Source: an uncultured Eubacteriales bacterium | GTDB taxonomy: Bacteria > Bacillota > Clostridia > Peptostreptococcales > Anaerovoracaceae | Length of the DNA stretch: 64,000 nucleotides | Reading direction: 5' to 3' | NCBI GenBank assembly: GCA_910583765.1 | Contig: CAJTYS010000021.1 | Location: 7,866-71,865, forward strand | Shown: positions 52,942 to 62,196 of the stretch, in pieces | How the letters are laid out: the number at the start of each line of letters is the position of its first letter | How positions within the stretch are numbered: position 1 is the first letter of the stretch | Translations under genes and position numbers: made by a program | Notes under the pieces: model-generated | Database searches by the model: none | Told to the model about the DNA's origin: nothing | The model's input: the letters and a program-made list of their open reading frames with translations, nothing else

Positions 52942-52970
52942 TTTATACCATGAATTTATTGTAATTTCAA
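52942..52970 (-). promoter_or_regulatory. Promoter of the large adhesin gene
   Basis: Minus strand: -35 TTGAAA (52970-52965), 17-base spacer, -10 TATAAA (52947-52942). GGTATA occurs twice just around the -10. Confidence 0.65.
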
Positions 52971-53126
52971 GTAAAATATTTACATACTTTTGTCCTCTTT
53001 GAATTTGGCATGCTCCTTGCTTTTAAATATCAATAGCAATTTTCCTGCCATGGCTTTAAAAAAATATTTTTATCTAAAAATAGAAATTTTTTCCTCACTC
53101 TATTTGCGGGATTTTTCCAGGAACTC

Positions 53127-53155
53127 TTGAAAAAAAACAGAAACAAGCATATACT
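53127..53155 (+). promoter_or_regulatory. Promoter of the first EamA transporter gene
   Basis: -35 TTGAAA (53127-53132), 17-base spacer, -10 TATACT (53150-53155), 30 bases before the start codon, which follows AGGAGG. Confidence 0.65.
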
Positions 53156-53185
53156 TCTAACTAGTCTATTTGCAGGAGGATATGT

Positions 53186-54052
53186 ATGGCACCGATCAAC
53201 AACAGACAAAAAGCGATTTTCTATATTATTTGCTCTGCCTTTTTCTTTGCGCTCATGAACATGTTTGTAAGGATGTCAGGCGACCTGCCCTCCATTCAAA
53301 AGAGCTTTTTCCGCAATCTAGTGGCTTTCTTTTTCGCGCTGTTCGTGCTCATTCGTTCAGATGCGGGCTTTTCTTTCCAAAAGAAAAACCTGCCGGCGTT
53401 CATCGGTAGGGCATTGTTTGGCACTTTGGGGATCTTTTGCAATTTTTACGCAGTGGACCACCTGCTTCTTTCAGACGCTTCCATCCTCAACAAGCTGTCG
53501 CCCTTTTTTGCTATCCTTGGCTCTTATTTTATTTTGAAAGAAAAAATCACGCCCATCCAGGCATCGGCCGTGACCATCGCCTTTTGCGGCGCGTTGTTAG
53601 TGGTGAAACCTGGATTCGCGGTGGCCGGCGCTTTGATTCCTTCTGTCATTGGTGTGATTGGCGGGTTTTGTGCGGGGATCGCCTATACCCTGGTCCGTCT
53701 CTTGGGGCAGCGTGGGGAACGGGGACCCTTTATCGTGTTCTTTTTCTCCGGCTTTTCCTGTCTCATCACCTTGCCGTTCCTGATCTTCGATTTCCACCCC
53801 ATGTCCGGCACCCAGACCTTGATCCTGCTTCTGGCCGGTCTTTCCGCGGCAGGCGGGCAGTTCACCATTACGGCGGCATATACCCATGCGCCCGCAAGGG
53901 AAGTGTCTGTTTTCGACTATACGCAGATCATTTTCGCCGCTGGTTTGGGGTTTCTGTTTTTCAGCCAGATCCCTGATGTTTGGAGCATCATGGGCTATTG
54001 CATGATCTCTGGAGTGGCTGTGTGGATGTTCCTCTATAATCAGCGCCGCTAG
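53186..54052 (+). CDS. DMT-superfamily transporter (EamA family)
   Basis: The product is 288 residues with ten predicted membrane helices arranged as two EamA repeats. The first ends near SDASILNKLSPFFAILGSYFILKEKI and the second near EVSVFDYTQIIFAAGLGFLFFSQIP. This topology is standard for drug/metabolite exporters with unknown substrates. AGGAGG lies 6 bases before the ATG. It converges on a second, distant EamA paralogue on the minus strand (about 70 bases apart); the two are not a recent duplication. Confidence 0.87.
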   Translation: MAPINNRQKAIFYIICSAFFFALMNMFVRMSGDLPSIQKSFFRNLVAFFFALFVLIRSDAGFSFQKKNLPAFIGRALFGTLGIFCNFYAVDHLLLSDASILNKLSPFFAILGSYFILKEKITPIQASAVTIAFCGALLVVKPGFAVAGALIPSVIGVIGGFCAGIAYTLVRLLGQRGERGPFIVFFFSGFSCLITLPFLIFDFHPMSGTQTLILLLAGLSAAGGQFTITAAYTHAPAREVSVFDYTQIIFAAGLGFLFFSQIPDVWSIMGYCMISGVAVWMFLYNQRR

Positions 54053-54124
54053 CGTATCGTCTGGTAAGAAATGGCAGTCACCTCAGAATGATTCCCATCG
54101 GAAAGACCTGGAGATCACCTATCC

Positions 54125-55051
54125 TTAACTTCTGTCCTTTTCTTGCTCCCTCTTTTTTCTTTTGAAGAAGTCCGGCTTCATCTCGGAAAGCAGCAGGCCC
54201 GCCAAGGTCAGCGCGGTTCCCAGAATGGCCAGGCCTGTTAGCTGTTCCTTTAAGATCAAAGCGGAGGCAGTCACTGTGATGACTGGCACCATGTAGATGT
54301 AAACGCTGGTTTTCACTGGCCCCAGATGCTTGACCGCGAAATTCCAGGTCACGAAGCAAAGCGCGGACGCTCCCAGCCCCAGAAACAATAGATTCCACAG
54401 GTTTCCTGCGTCTGTGAGCCGTTCCAGGCCCCATCGGAAATCAAAGAAAAATAAGGCAGGGATCATGAATAGAATCCCGTAGGCGAACACTCTGCGGGTG
54501 GTTTGGATGGTGGAAAATCCAAAGCCGCTGATCCGCTTTGTCAAAAGTGAGTACACGGCCCACACCAATGCCGCGATGACTGACAGCAAGTCTCCTGCTG
54601 GGTTCACCTGGACCTTGGAGCCGCCAAAACTAATGAGGCAGATGCCTGCCATGGCAATGACAAAGCCTGCCAGAAATTTCAGGGACAGTCCGCCCTTTTC
54701 CCCTTTTGACATGGCACAGGACAAGATGGCAGTGAAAAATGGCGCTACGGACAAGATCACGCCTACATTGGATGCCATCGTAAAAGTCAAGGCAATGTTT
54801 TCCAGAAGATAATACAAAGTGATCCCGCATAGACCCGCCGCGGCAAAGGTCAATTCCTGTTGTTTTGTCGTACCCTTCAGCGGTTTGGGATAAACGATGA
54901 GCAGCGCTGCCAGGCCTAGAACAAAGCGGAAAAAGAGGATTTCCACTGGCTGAAAATCCTTTAGCAAAATCTTGGTGGAAATGAATGTCGTGCCCCAGAT
55001 CAAAATGGTGATCACTGCTGTTATATGTCCAATGCTCTTTTTATCTTTCAT
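54125..55051 (-). CDS. DMT-superfamily transporter (EamA family), second copy
   Basis: The product is 308 residues with ten membrane helices. The first EamA repeat carries ILIWGTTFISTKILLKDFQPVEILFFRF and NVGVILSVAPFFTAILS; the second has VYIYMVPVITVTASALILKEQLT. A basic tail (KRKKREQEKDRS) closes it. CAAGGAG precedes the ATG. Typical role: export of amino acids or other small metabolites, not determinable here. It is convergent with the other EamA gene. Confidence 0.88.
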   Translation of the reverse strand: MKDKKSIGHITAVITILIWGTTFISTKILLKDFQPVEILFFRFVLGLAALLIVYPKPLKGTTKQQELTFAAAGLCGITLYYLLENIALTFTMASNVGVILSVAPFFTAILSCAMSKGEKGGLSLKFLAGFVIAMAGICLISFGGSKVQVNPAGDLLSVIAALVWAVYSLLTKRISGFGFSTIQTTRRVFAYGILFMIPALFFFDFRWGLERLTDAGNLWNLLFLGLGASALCFVTWNFAVKHLGPVKTSVYIYMVPVITVTASALILKEQLTGLAILGTALTLAGLLLSEMKPDFFKRKKREQEKDRS

Positions 55052-55158
55052 GTCCTGGTTCTCCTTGTGATGTCTGAATTTGCGATGTTTGAAATATCCA
55101 TCTGTACATGGCAGACGGTAGGTCAGTATGATTGATGGGAAATTTGGTGTGCGTAGAA

Positions 55159-55186
55159 AATGACCACGTATATCAGCGTGGTCATT
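55159..55186 (-). terminator. Hairpin terminator after the EFR1-type ferredoxin gene
   Basis: Ten-base perfect arms AATGACCACG (55159-55168) and CGTGGTCATT (55177-55186) with an 8-base loop; the minus-strand tail is TTTCTACGC. Confidence 0.65.
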
Positions 55187-55276
55187 CCCGGCACTTTATT
55201 TTAGATATTTAACTTGTCTACTTGACAAGACTGATCAAAATGGTCTCACGCTTATTGCCGTCTTGTCCAACACCAG

Positions 55277-56101
55277 CTACAGGAACCACTCTGCTTCTGC
55301 TCTGCGGGCGTAATTTTCTTCTAGCATCGCCACATGAGAAAGAAACGCCGGGTCATCCATATATTTGGCGTTTGATGGACATGTTTTAATGCATGCCTGG
55401 CACTTGATGCAAATGCCTGCGCAAGTGTCCGGCGCATCTATCGGAATAGAGCCCATCGGACAGACCTGTGCGCATTTTCCGCATTGGTTACATTGATCCG
55501 GGTCAGTCTTTGGTTTGGCCTTGAGGAACACCGCAGGCTTGCCGTCTGTCCCCAGCGGCGTGTAATATGGGCCTACCGGATCATCGCCTCGCACCTGGAT
55601 TGGCCCTGGGATCTCCGCCATTTTCAAAACCTTTTCTGCGATCTTGCCTGCGAAATCCTCCAGCTGTTCCAAATCCTCTTCATTGGGACGGCCTTTCGCC
55701 AGTTTGCTGCTAAAAACGTGCTCTGTAGGCACTCCCGCTCCGGCGATGGTGTGAAATCCGTGGGCTTCCAATTCGTTTCGCAGTTCGATCAGCGCATTGT
55801 CAAAGTTCCGGTTGCCAAAGACAGCCACCGGCACGGCTAAAGCGCCGTTTCCCGTAAACCCGCTCTGTATGTAAGGCAGCATTTTATTCGGAATCCGCCC
55901 TGCGTAAACCGGCGTGCCGAAAACCACCAGTTCCGTGGGCGCGTACTGTTTCGTTCCTTCGCGGCTGGCAGGCAAGGTGTAATCAAAGCGCTCCAGCTCT
56001 GCGCCCAGTTTCGCGGCCAGGGTCTTTGCCAGGGTCATCACCACGGTTTCCGTGTTTCCGGTAGCACTGTAAAAGACAGCTTTGACGTGTGTGATTTTCA
56101 T
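55277..56101 (-). CDS. EFR1-family flavodoxin-ferredoxin fusion
   Basis: The product is 274 residues. Residues 1-165 are a flavodoxin-like domain: FYSATGNTETVVMTLAK for the FMN phosphate loop and VVFGTPVYAGRIPNKMLPY. Residues about 200-255 hold two 4Fe-4S motifs, C-x2-C-x2-C-x3-C-P (CNQCGKCAQVCPMG and CIKCQACIKTCPSN). EFR1 proteins are flavin/iron-sulfur electron carriers of anaerobes, with no firmly assigned partner. AAGGAGG precedes the ATG. It stands in a minus-strand block with the FMN-reductase-like gene, 164 bases apart. Confidence 0.9.
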   Translation of the reverse strand: MKITHVKAVFYSATGNTETVVMTLAKTLAAKLGAELERFDYTLPASREGTKQYAPTELVVFGTPVYAGRIPNKMLPYIQSGFTGNGALAVPVAVFGNRNFDNALIELRNELEAHGFHTIAGAGVPTEHVFSSKLAKGRPNEEDLEQLEDFAGKIAEKVLKMAEIPGPIQVRGDDPVGPYYTPLGTDGKPAVFLKAKPKTDPDQCNQCGKCAQVCPMGSIPIDAPDTCAGICIKCQACIKTCPSNAKYMDDPAFLSHVAMLEENYARRAEAEWFL

Positions 56102-56265
56102 ATTTCGTCCTCCTTTGCATGATAGGGATATACGTTTCTGCCATCGCTGTTATTATACAGCTTTCCAGGCACAAAGTAAAATGTGATTTTATTTTCTGCG
56201 GCTGACAATTCTGATTCCGAATTTTCTCCCGACATTTCCCCGCTATAGCGAGTGAAAGAGATGCG

Positions 56266-57057
56266 TTATTTCTTGTATGTGACCACCATTGTCTTTGTTA
56301 GTTTTTTCCCGATTAAATATATGAACCAGCCCAGCAATTTTTTCGCAGGTGTCATCGGTATCCCCGGTGCGTATCGCATTCCCAAATACTTTGGCCAGAA
56401 CCGGTTATCTTCCGTTGGATAATCTGTCTCTCCTTTGTTCCCCGCGCACATGGCCTGAAACAGATTGAACGGGATCAGGACCCCAATGCTAGGGACATGC
56501 ATTTTCCCAGAGTTCACATCCAGATAAAACCTTTTTACTATATCATGTGTCTTTTTCAAATCTTTCTTTGTGGGTTCATAGGCGTTCCAGCTAAACGCTG
56601 CTACAGGCAGCTGATAGCATTGATTGAATCCCCAGCCAGAAAGCGTAGCAGCCAGGGCTTTTGTGGTGCTGCTGGCAGACACTCCTCCGGTCGTGCTTAT
56701 GACAAGGGCTTTCTTAGTAAAGTACCTAGGGCGATGCAGCATGAAAGCCATATGGTCTGTGAAATTTTTCAGTATTCCCGGCAAATGCCCCTGAAAGCAA
56801 GGCACAGAAAAAACTACCGCGTCGCTTTGTTCTATCAGATCCATGAGCGGCTGGACGATTTTGTTATGCGGGCATGTTTTGTGCCCTTTCCGAAAACAAT
56901 TGCTGCATCCTGTGCAAAATGGGAGGTCAATATCTGACAAATGCGCTTCTTGAAACACGATGGTTTGATCAAAGGATCGCAGCATCTTTTTGGCTTCCTC
57001 TGTCAATCTCCAAGTGTTGCCTTTATGCGGCCCGCCATTGATCATGAGTATTCGCAT
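56266..57057 (-). CDS. Flavodoxin-fold NAD(P)H-dependent oxidoreductase with Cys motif
   Basis: The product is 263 residues. It starts MRILMINGGPHKGNTWRLTE, the NGSPRxxSNT-type FMN-binding loop, and contains CTGCSNCFRKGHKTCPH, an iron-sulfur-flavoprotein-like cysteine cluster. It also has SDAVVFSVPCFQGHLPGILKNFTDH, the usual flavodoxin-fold stretch. An unusual hydrophobic C-terminus (KKLLGWFIYLIGKKLTKTM) could peripherally bind the membrane. It is probably an FMN-dependent reductase of quinones or other electron acceptors. AAGGAG precedes the ATG. Confidence 0.82.
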   Translation of the reverse strand: MRILMINGGPHKGNTWRLTEEAKKMLRSFDQTIVFQEAHLSDIDLPFCTGCSNCFRKGHKTCPHNKIVQPLMDLIEQSDAVVFSVPCFQGHLPGILKNFTDHMAFMLHRPRYFTKKALVISTTGGVSASSTTKALAATLSGWGFNQCYQLPVAAFSWNAYEPTKKDLKKTHDIVKRFYLDVNSGKMHVPSIGVLIPFNLFQAMCAGNKGETDYPTEDNRFWPKYLGMRYAPGIPMTPAKKLLGWFIYLIGKKLTKTMVVTYKK

Positions 57058-57412
57058 AGTCTTCTCCTTTGTGCCCTCTGTTGGTTTTGCTTATATCTTA
57101 ATGCTTAATGCGCGGCAAGATGATCGTTGCTTTGATTTTCCATCTCTCGTCTGTTTTTATTATATCGCAGTCTGGCACGCGCCGCAATCGCTAACCTTTA
57201 GGAGAATGGGAATTCTACTTATAGGTGCCGGCAATGCTTACTGAACAAAAGCACTAAAAAAATTTCAATGCCAGCAGCCGCTTTGTCATTTGTCAAAATA
57301 TTTTTTCATCTATGAACACAGTTGACAAACCCGAGCACAACTTCATATAATATTATCCAGCGCTATAGTATAGTATGTAGTCTATTTACGAAACACTAGG
57401 AGGTAAGGAAAC
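57058..57412 (+). promoter_or_regulatory. Chemoreceptor upstream region with consensus promoter (57322-57351)
   Basis: In this 355-base gap the chemoreceptor promoter has a perfect -35 TTGACA (57322-57327), an 18-base spacer and a perfect -10 TATAAT (57346-57351). AGGAGGTAAGGAAAC precedes the start codon. This is a housekeeping-type promoter rather than the sigma-D/SigF type common for chemotaxis genes. I see nothing else in the remainder. Confidence 0.7.
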
Positions 57413-59386
57413 ATGAAAAGCATTCGGACAAAGATCACCTTATGTCTCATGGTGACAGTCCTAGCCACACAGCTCATAGTAGGAGCGACCAGCATCACAC
57501 TCAACTATAACAACACTCTCTCAACTGTGGACCAAATGATGAGTGAGACCGCGGGTCTCGCAGCGGAACGCATTGAACAGGAACTGACTGCCTACAAGAA
57601 TGTCGCCATGGACACTGGTTGTGTCCCGCAGCTTCTTGATGAAACCGTTTCATTGAAGGAAAAACGCTCGATCATAGACGAACGTGTCAATATGCACGGT
57701 TTTCAACGTGGAAACATCATTGGTCCAGACGGCACTAGCATCTTTGATGGCAAAGATTATTCCGACCGCGAGTACGTCAAACAGGCCATGCAGGGCAACG
57801 TCTACGTATCCGAACCACTGATCAGCAAGATCACAGGAGAGCTTTCTATCATGGTTGCAGCTCCAATCTATAAAAAGGGGATCCACGGCTCTGATATCGA
57901 AGGCGTCGTTTACTTTGTCCCCCGCGAGACCTTCCTGAATGATATTGTTTCTTCGATTCGTGTCAGCGCGCATAGCCGAGCCTACATGATCAATCGTTCC
58001 GGCGATACCATCGCAGATACTACCTTAGATACGATCACTGTCCAGAATATCGAAAAAGAAGCAAAAAGTGATTCTTCTCTGAAAGAGCTGGCATCTATCC
58101 ATACTGCCATGCGCGAAGGCAAGAATGGCTTTGGCAACTACAAAAGCGGCAAGCAAAGCATGTTCGCGGCTTATGCGCCGGTGAACGGCACGGATGGATG
58201 GAGTTTGGCAGTTGTTGCCCCAAAATCGGATTATCTCTCCACTACATACTTTGACATCGTCATAAATCTGGTGATCATGGTGCTCGCGATCCTGCTTTCC
58301 ATCATAGTGGCCCTGAAATTAGCCAACCGCATCAGCCGGCCTATGAAAGCCTGCGCGGAACGTATGCGGCTATTAGTAGAGGGAGATCTGGAATCTCCAG
58401 TTCCAGCAGTCGTCAGCAGGGATGAAACCGGAATGTTGACACAATCTACCGCCGAACTGGTGGAAGGCCTGTCAACCATTATCCATGACATTGGTTATCT
58501 TCTGGGCGAGATGGCAAATCAAAATCTGGATATTCAGTCCCAGTACCGCGATGCCTATGTAGGTGATTTCCAGAGCATCCTGCACTCTATGCGCAATCTG
58601 AAGGTGCAGTTAAGCGAGATCCTCCTACAAATCAATACTTCCGCGGAACAGGTTTCAAGCGCCAGCAATCAGGTATCTTCCAGCGCTCAGAACTTAAGCC
58701 AGGGCGCCGTTGAACAGGCCAGCTCTGTAGAAGAGCTCGCGGCTCGAATCAGCGAGATTTCTGACCAGGTCAAGGATACTGCGGACAGCGCGCAGGACGT
58801 GCGAAAACAGACCCATCATGCTGGTGAAGGCGTTTCTGCCTGCAACCAACAGATGCAGGAACTGATGAGCGCTATGGAAAAGATTCATTCCAGTTCAGAA
58901 GAAATCGGTAAGATTATCAAGACCATCGAAGATATTGCGTTCCAGACCAATATCCTGGCACTGAACGCTGCTGTAGAAGCGGCGCGGGCAGGCACCGCAG
59001 GCAAGGGATTTGCTGTTGTGGCAGATGAAGTCCGTAATCTTGCCAGCAAATCCGCAGAAGCCTCTCAGAACACCTCCCTGCTGATCTCGCATTCCACGGA
59101 AGCCGTGCAAACAGGTACGGAAATCGCCAAGAACGCAGCGAATGCTCTAGCAGATGTCGTAGAAAACATCCAGTCCATGGTTGGCTCTATCGATCAGATC
59201 TCTGCTGTGTCAAACGAACAGTCCGAGGCTGTTTTACAGGTTAATGATGGAATCAACCAGATCTCTTCGGTCGTGCAGAGCAACAGTGCCACCGCTGAAG
59301 AGAGCGCGGCAGCCAGCGAGGAACTTTCTGCAGAGGCAAGCAATTTGAAACAATTAGTAGATCAGTTCACACTTGCCAGAAACTAG
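57413..59386 (+). CDS. Methyl-accepting chemotaxis protein
   Basis: The product is 657 residues. TM1 (about 7-27), an extracytoplasmic double-Cache sensor (35-275; [28 protein letters not shown] within), and TM2 (283-303) precede a HAMP domain (303-357). The long signalling coiled coil has the hairpin tip [22 protein letters not shown] and [21 protein letters not shown], cited in parts. dCache receptors often bind amino acids or other small metabolites. No cheA/cheW or flagellar genes are in the window, so it works with a distant array. It ends at a strong terminator. Confidence 0.95.
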   Translation: MKSIRTKITLCLMVTVLATQLIVGATSITLNYNNTLSTVDQMMSETAGLAAERIEQELTAYKNVAMDTGCVPQLLDETVSLKEKRSIIDERVNMHGFQRGNIIGPDGTSIFDGKDYSDREYVKQAMQGNVYVSEPLISKITGELSIMVAAPIYKKGIHGSDIEGVVYFVPRETFLNDIVSSIRVSAHSRAYMINRSGDTIADTTLDTITVQNIEKEAKSDSSLKELASIHTAMREGKNGFGNYKSGKQSMFAAYAPVNGTDGWSLAVVAPKSDYLSTTYFDIVINLVIMVLAILLSIIVALKLANRISRPMKACAERMRLLVEGDLESPVPAVVSRDETGMLTQSTAELVEGLSTIIHDIGYLLGEMANQNLDIQSQYRDAYVGDFQSILHSMRNLKVQLSEILLQINTSAEQVSSASNQVSSSAQNLSQGAVEQASSVEELAARISEISDQVKDTADSAQDVRKQTHHAGEGVSACNQQMQELMSAMEKIHSSSEEIGKIIKTIEDIAFQTNILALNAAVEAARAGTAGKGFAVVADEVRNLASKSAEASQNTSLLISHSTEAVQTGTEIAKNAANALADVVENIQSMVGSIDQISAVSNEQSEAVLQVNDGINQISSVVQSNSATAEESAAASEELSAEASNLKQLVDQFTLARN

Positions 59387-59406
59387 AAAACCATAGGATA
59401 GATCAC

Positions 59407-59436
59407 AAAAGGGGCTATTGATTTTAGCCCCTTTTT
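59407..59436 (+). terminator. Rho-independent terminator of the chemoreceptor gene
   Basis: Arms AAAAGGGGCTA (59407-59417) and TAGCCCCTTTT (59425-59435) with a 7-base loop and a T-tract (TTTTTCTTT). Confidence 0.85.
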
Positions 59437-59521
59437 CTTTGAAAATCACGATTTTTCTCCATGATATAATTTATGAAAGAAATACTATTTCTGTTCATCA
59501 TGTCACCAACAGCCGCATGTA

Positions 59522-60247
59522 TCATTTACAATACAGCTCTATTGCTTTTGCCGCGAACGCAGCTGTTCCGCTCCCAGCAACTTTATCGATATTTTCAGTA
59601 AATTCTCCACCAGAAGCATACAGTTGGCCAAGTCCCTTTAAAATCTCCTTGGAGCACATATAAAAATACTCTGAAATATAGTATTGTAGTTTTTTTACCT
59701 GACGCTGCGCTTCCTCATTACCAGGTTCTTTTTCTTTCATTTTCCCAAAGTCCACAAAGATCAGCATAAGGTTTTTCCATGCTAATTTTTGTGTGTCAGG
59801 AGACTGATTCTTTGTCTTCGCTTCATATTCCTTATATGCTGCGGTCTGCCCCCATTGTTCTTTTGCCTGGCTAGCATACTCATCCATTTTTGTTGTGTCA
59901 AATACATGAAAATCCATTTTATCCACTCCTGTCGTTTTTATTTTGCGAGCGAAATCAATCAGATGCTCAAGATGCTCTTTTTTCATGGTCAATAATTTAA
60001 TCTGTTGGGACAGCGCTTTGTCCCTGTCAAAATCAGGAGCATCCATAATCGCCTTGATTTCCTTTAATGGAAATTCCAGTTCCTTGAACAGTAAAATCTG
60101 CTGCAACCGTTCCATCGCCGCATCGTCATACAGCCGATATCCCGCCTCTGTATATTCAGTTGGTGGCAAGAGTCCTATGGTATCGTAATATTGCAGAGCG
60201 CGTATACTCACCCCAGTCAATTTACTTACTTCATTCACTGTCATCAT
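59522..60247 (-). CDS. MerR-family regulator with TipAS-type ligand domain
   Basis: With the ATG at 60247 (MMTVNEVSKLTGVSIRALQYYDTIG; GAGGG 8 bases upstream) the product is 241 residues. The N-terminal MerR winged helix (1-70) includes GLLPPTEYTEAGYRLYDDAAMERLQQIL, followed by a dimerisation coil (75-105). The C-terminal ~130 residues look like a TipAS domain, which binds thiopeptides and other drugs. Its promoter has the MerR-type 19-base spacer. There is no obvious target gene next to it, so autoregulation or a distant target is likely. Confidence 0.85.
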   Translation of the reverse strand: MMTVNEVSKLTGVSIRALQYYDTIGLLPPTEYTEAGYRLYDDAAMERLQQILLFKELEFPLKEIKAIMDAPDFDRDKALSQQIKLLTMKKEHLEHLIDFARKIKTTGVDKMDFHVFDTTKMDEYASQAKEQWGQTAAYKEYEAKTKNQSPDTQKLAWKNLMLIFVDFGKMKEKEPGNEEAQRQVKKLQYYISEYFYMCSKEILKGLGQLYASGGEFTENIDKVAGSGTAAFAAKAIELYCK

Positions 60248-60274
60248 TGGCTTTTCCCTCTTCTCGATAAGCAT

Positions 60275-60305
60275 ACTTTAAACTATTACGTAACGTAGGA
60301 GTCAA
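60275..60305 (-). promoter_or_regulatory. MerR-type promoter (19-base spacer) with operator TACGTTACGTA
   Basis: Minus strand: -35 TTGACT (60305-60300), a 19-base spacer and -10 TAAAGT (60280-60275). The spacer contains the palindrome TACGT-T-ACGTA. Overlong spacers with a central dyad are the hallmark of promoters activated by MerR-type twisting, here for the gene's own regulator. Confidence 0.75.
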
Positions 60306-60429
60306 TTGTTTTTTCAAAAAGATTTTGTTATTTTTACAAGTTCCGATCTGTCTTCCCATATTCTAACACACCTTCGGAACCACATGACAAGATTTTTTCA
60401 TAAAGAATCATGAACAAACAATGAACAGA

Positions 60430-60699
60430 CTAGGCAATGTGGACACCCTCGTTCGCCGCATATTTGTAAAGCAAGTGGGCGTTGCTGCGTAAAAATCGCT
60501 CAAAAGCAGTGATTTCTTCATTGGAATAGCCTTCTTTTTGCAGCCAAACATACTCCGGCAAGCGGCAGCGGGCAGTGTCGAACCCATCTTCAGTCGGACG
60601 TTCGAAATGCACCTCCACGACCTGTTTTCCGTTTTCTTCGATAATATGTGAATGGACGATTTCCGTCTCATCGGATAAAGTGATATACGGGTACATCAT
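60430..60699 (-). CDS. Small uncharacterised protein (TA-like accessory family)
   Basis: The product is 89 residues, acidic, without a signal peptide: MMYPYITLSDETEIVHSHII, then VEVHFERPTEDGFDTARCRLPEY and a helical C-terminus ending in AHLLYKYAANEGVHIA. I recognise it as a recurring small protein in Clostridia accessory regions but cannot assign a function. GGAGG lies 8 bases before the ATG. It lies 155 bases after another small gene on the same strand (start at 61079), and the two could be a two-gene unit. Confidence 0.65.
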   Translation of the reverse strand: MMYPYITLSDETEIVHSHIIEENGKQVVEVHFERPTEDGFDTARCRLPEYVWLQKEGYSNEEITAFERFLRSNAHLLYKYAANEGVHIA

Positions 60700-60854
60700 G
60701 GCGTTGACCTCCGTTTATTTTAGTTTTCTTGAATCATTATATCTCACTCTTCAAGGTATCGTTAGGAAAAGGAGCAGCGAAGTTATTGTTTTCGCTCCTC
60801 CTAATCTTACATTTGTCAACTCATCCCTGCTATCCGCAGGCTAAGTTTCTTTCT

Positions 60855-61079
60855 CTATAAAATCTGTCCCTTCCCTGTGTAGGGATGGCTCCTGGCATAG
60901 GCCAATGCCTTTTCCGCGAATTCTCCTGGTGCGAGCTGATCAAAGCATTTCCGCTGCCATACGGTATAATCAAACTTGTCTTGTTTAATGAGCGCAATAA
61001 AATATTCCGCATTGACAACTCCCATGTGTTCGACCAGACAAGCAAACCCTTGATCTAAAATTTCCACTGCGTTTATCAT
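60855..61079 (-). CDS. Small uncharacterised protein
   Basis: From the ATG at 61079 (MINAVEILDQGFACLVEHMG) the product is 74 residues, mainly helical. It contains GVVNAEYFIALIKQDKFDYTVWQRKCFDQL and ends ...HPYTGKGQIL; only landmarks are cited. Upstream in-frame ATGs at 61106 and 61160 are possible; GGGAG lies about 11 bases before 61079. The 'DAE-YFI...FDYT-WQ' pattern is familiar from small proteins of unknown role in gut Clostridia. An antitoxin-like role is speculation. It precedes the 89-residue gene on the same strand. Confidence 0.6.
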   Translation of the reverse strand: MINAVEILDQGFACLVEHMGVVNAEYFIALIKQDKFDYTVWQRKCFDQLAPGEFAEKALAYARSHPYTGKGQIL

Positions 61080-61352
61080 CTTTGCTCTTTCTCCCTGTTC
61101 TTCCATGTTCCTATGTCCTATGCGTTCTTCTCCCCCGCTCGCTGCTTTATTGTATCTCATTTTGGAAGCATCGCCCTGTTGTTGATATCTATATTATAGG
61201 GGATCGACACGCATTTTACAAGTTAGATTCTTGCCTGCGCATCGTGCTCGTTCTCCGCTTGTTTCAGTGAAATGATTTTATGAAGGGGTTCCTAAGGCCT
61301 TTGGGTCTTGGACCTCTGGGGCTTAGAAATCCCTTGTTTTTTGGTGGAAATG

Positions 61353-61396
61353 AAAAGCGGCAAGCACGTTCCTTTGTTGGTGTGCTTGCCGCTTTT
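61353..61396 (-). terminator. Strong terminator after the secreted-protein gene
   Basis: Fifteen-base perfect arms AAAAGCGGCAAGCAC (61353-61367) and GTGCTTGCCGCTTTT (61382-61396) with a 14-base loop. The remainder of the gap 61080-61352 shows nothing I can name. Confidence 0.8.
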
Positions 61397-61422
61397 ATCA
61401 ATATCCATGTTTCGGTATGCCT

Positions 61423-61947
61423 TTAAATCCGTTTCAATGTTAATGTTTTACCTTTACGCAGAAACGAAAATATTTTCGATTTGCCTGAAGTTATCTTTAG
61501 TTTAATGACTTTATTGTTCTTAAGAGTCATTTTTCCTGATATTTTTTCCTTGATGCAATATGCGGCTCCACCTTCATCAGTGGAATACCATTTATTTGCT
61601 TTAAAGCTAATAGTCTTGCCTTTCACTTTCCCTGTGATGATACCTGTCTGCTCAACAAATCCTGACCCATATACCCCTCTTACAAGGTAAAATTTGATTT
61701 TTCCCTTGGACGCTTTTCTAAAATGCGCCTCAAGAACCTCGTCTTGCTTGTTTTTGAAGGAATATGCTTGTCCCTCGCACTTTTTATAAAGTGGTTTCCC
61801 AACTTTTACCGCTGAACTTTTTGTCATGTCCGCCGCTTTCGCCACTTCAACGTTGGCTGGAACCAACCATGTGAGCATGGTCAGCAGCAATGCGAACGCC
61901 ACAATTTTTGCGCTGTGTTTCTTTTCTAATGATTGTTTCATTTTCAT
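61423..61947 (-). CDS. Secreted basic protein of unknown function
   Basis: The product is 174 residues; the ATG at 61941 is equally possible, with AAGGA 9 bases before it. A signal peptide (about 1-38: ... IVAFALLLTMLTWLVPANVEVAKA) is followed by a Lys/Gly-rich body made of short beta-like repeats (GKIKFYLVRGVYG, GKVKGKTISFKANKW, SGKMTLKNNKVIKLKI). It looks like an exported beta-rich domain protein; no family is assigned. A strong terminator follows 26 bases after the stop codon. Confidence 0.65.
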   Translation of the reverse strand: MKMKQSLEKKHSAKIVAFALLLTMLTWLVPANVEVAKAADMTKSSAVKVGKPLYKKCEGQAYSFKNKQDEVLEAHFRKASKGKIKFYLVRGVYGSGFVEQTGIITGKVKGKTISFKANKWYSTDEGGAAYCIKEKISGKMTLKNNKVIKLKITSGKSKIFSFLRKGKTLTLKRI

Positions 61948-62196
61948 TCTTCCTTTCTTTGTTCTAATCGTAACTCCTGATTTTATCTCCCTGTCCTATT
62001 GCTCCAAAGTTTCTTCCACTGGGGCTAGGCTGACACAATTTCCACAAAAGCTCATGCCTTCCTGCAGCTTCGCCGATTCTCTTCCAGCGGTAGACTTTAT
62101 CGATATTTCCTACATAATAAATAAGATCTAGCATTCTTCCTGTTAGTCGAAACGATTCGCCAGCTCATTGGGTCATTTTACTGCTTGCGATTACGG

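Noticed and set aside
53186..55051. Recent tandem duplication of EamA transporters
   Set aside because: The two proteins share only family features, are convergent and differ throughout, so they are distant paralogues.
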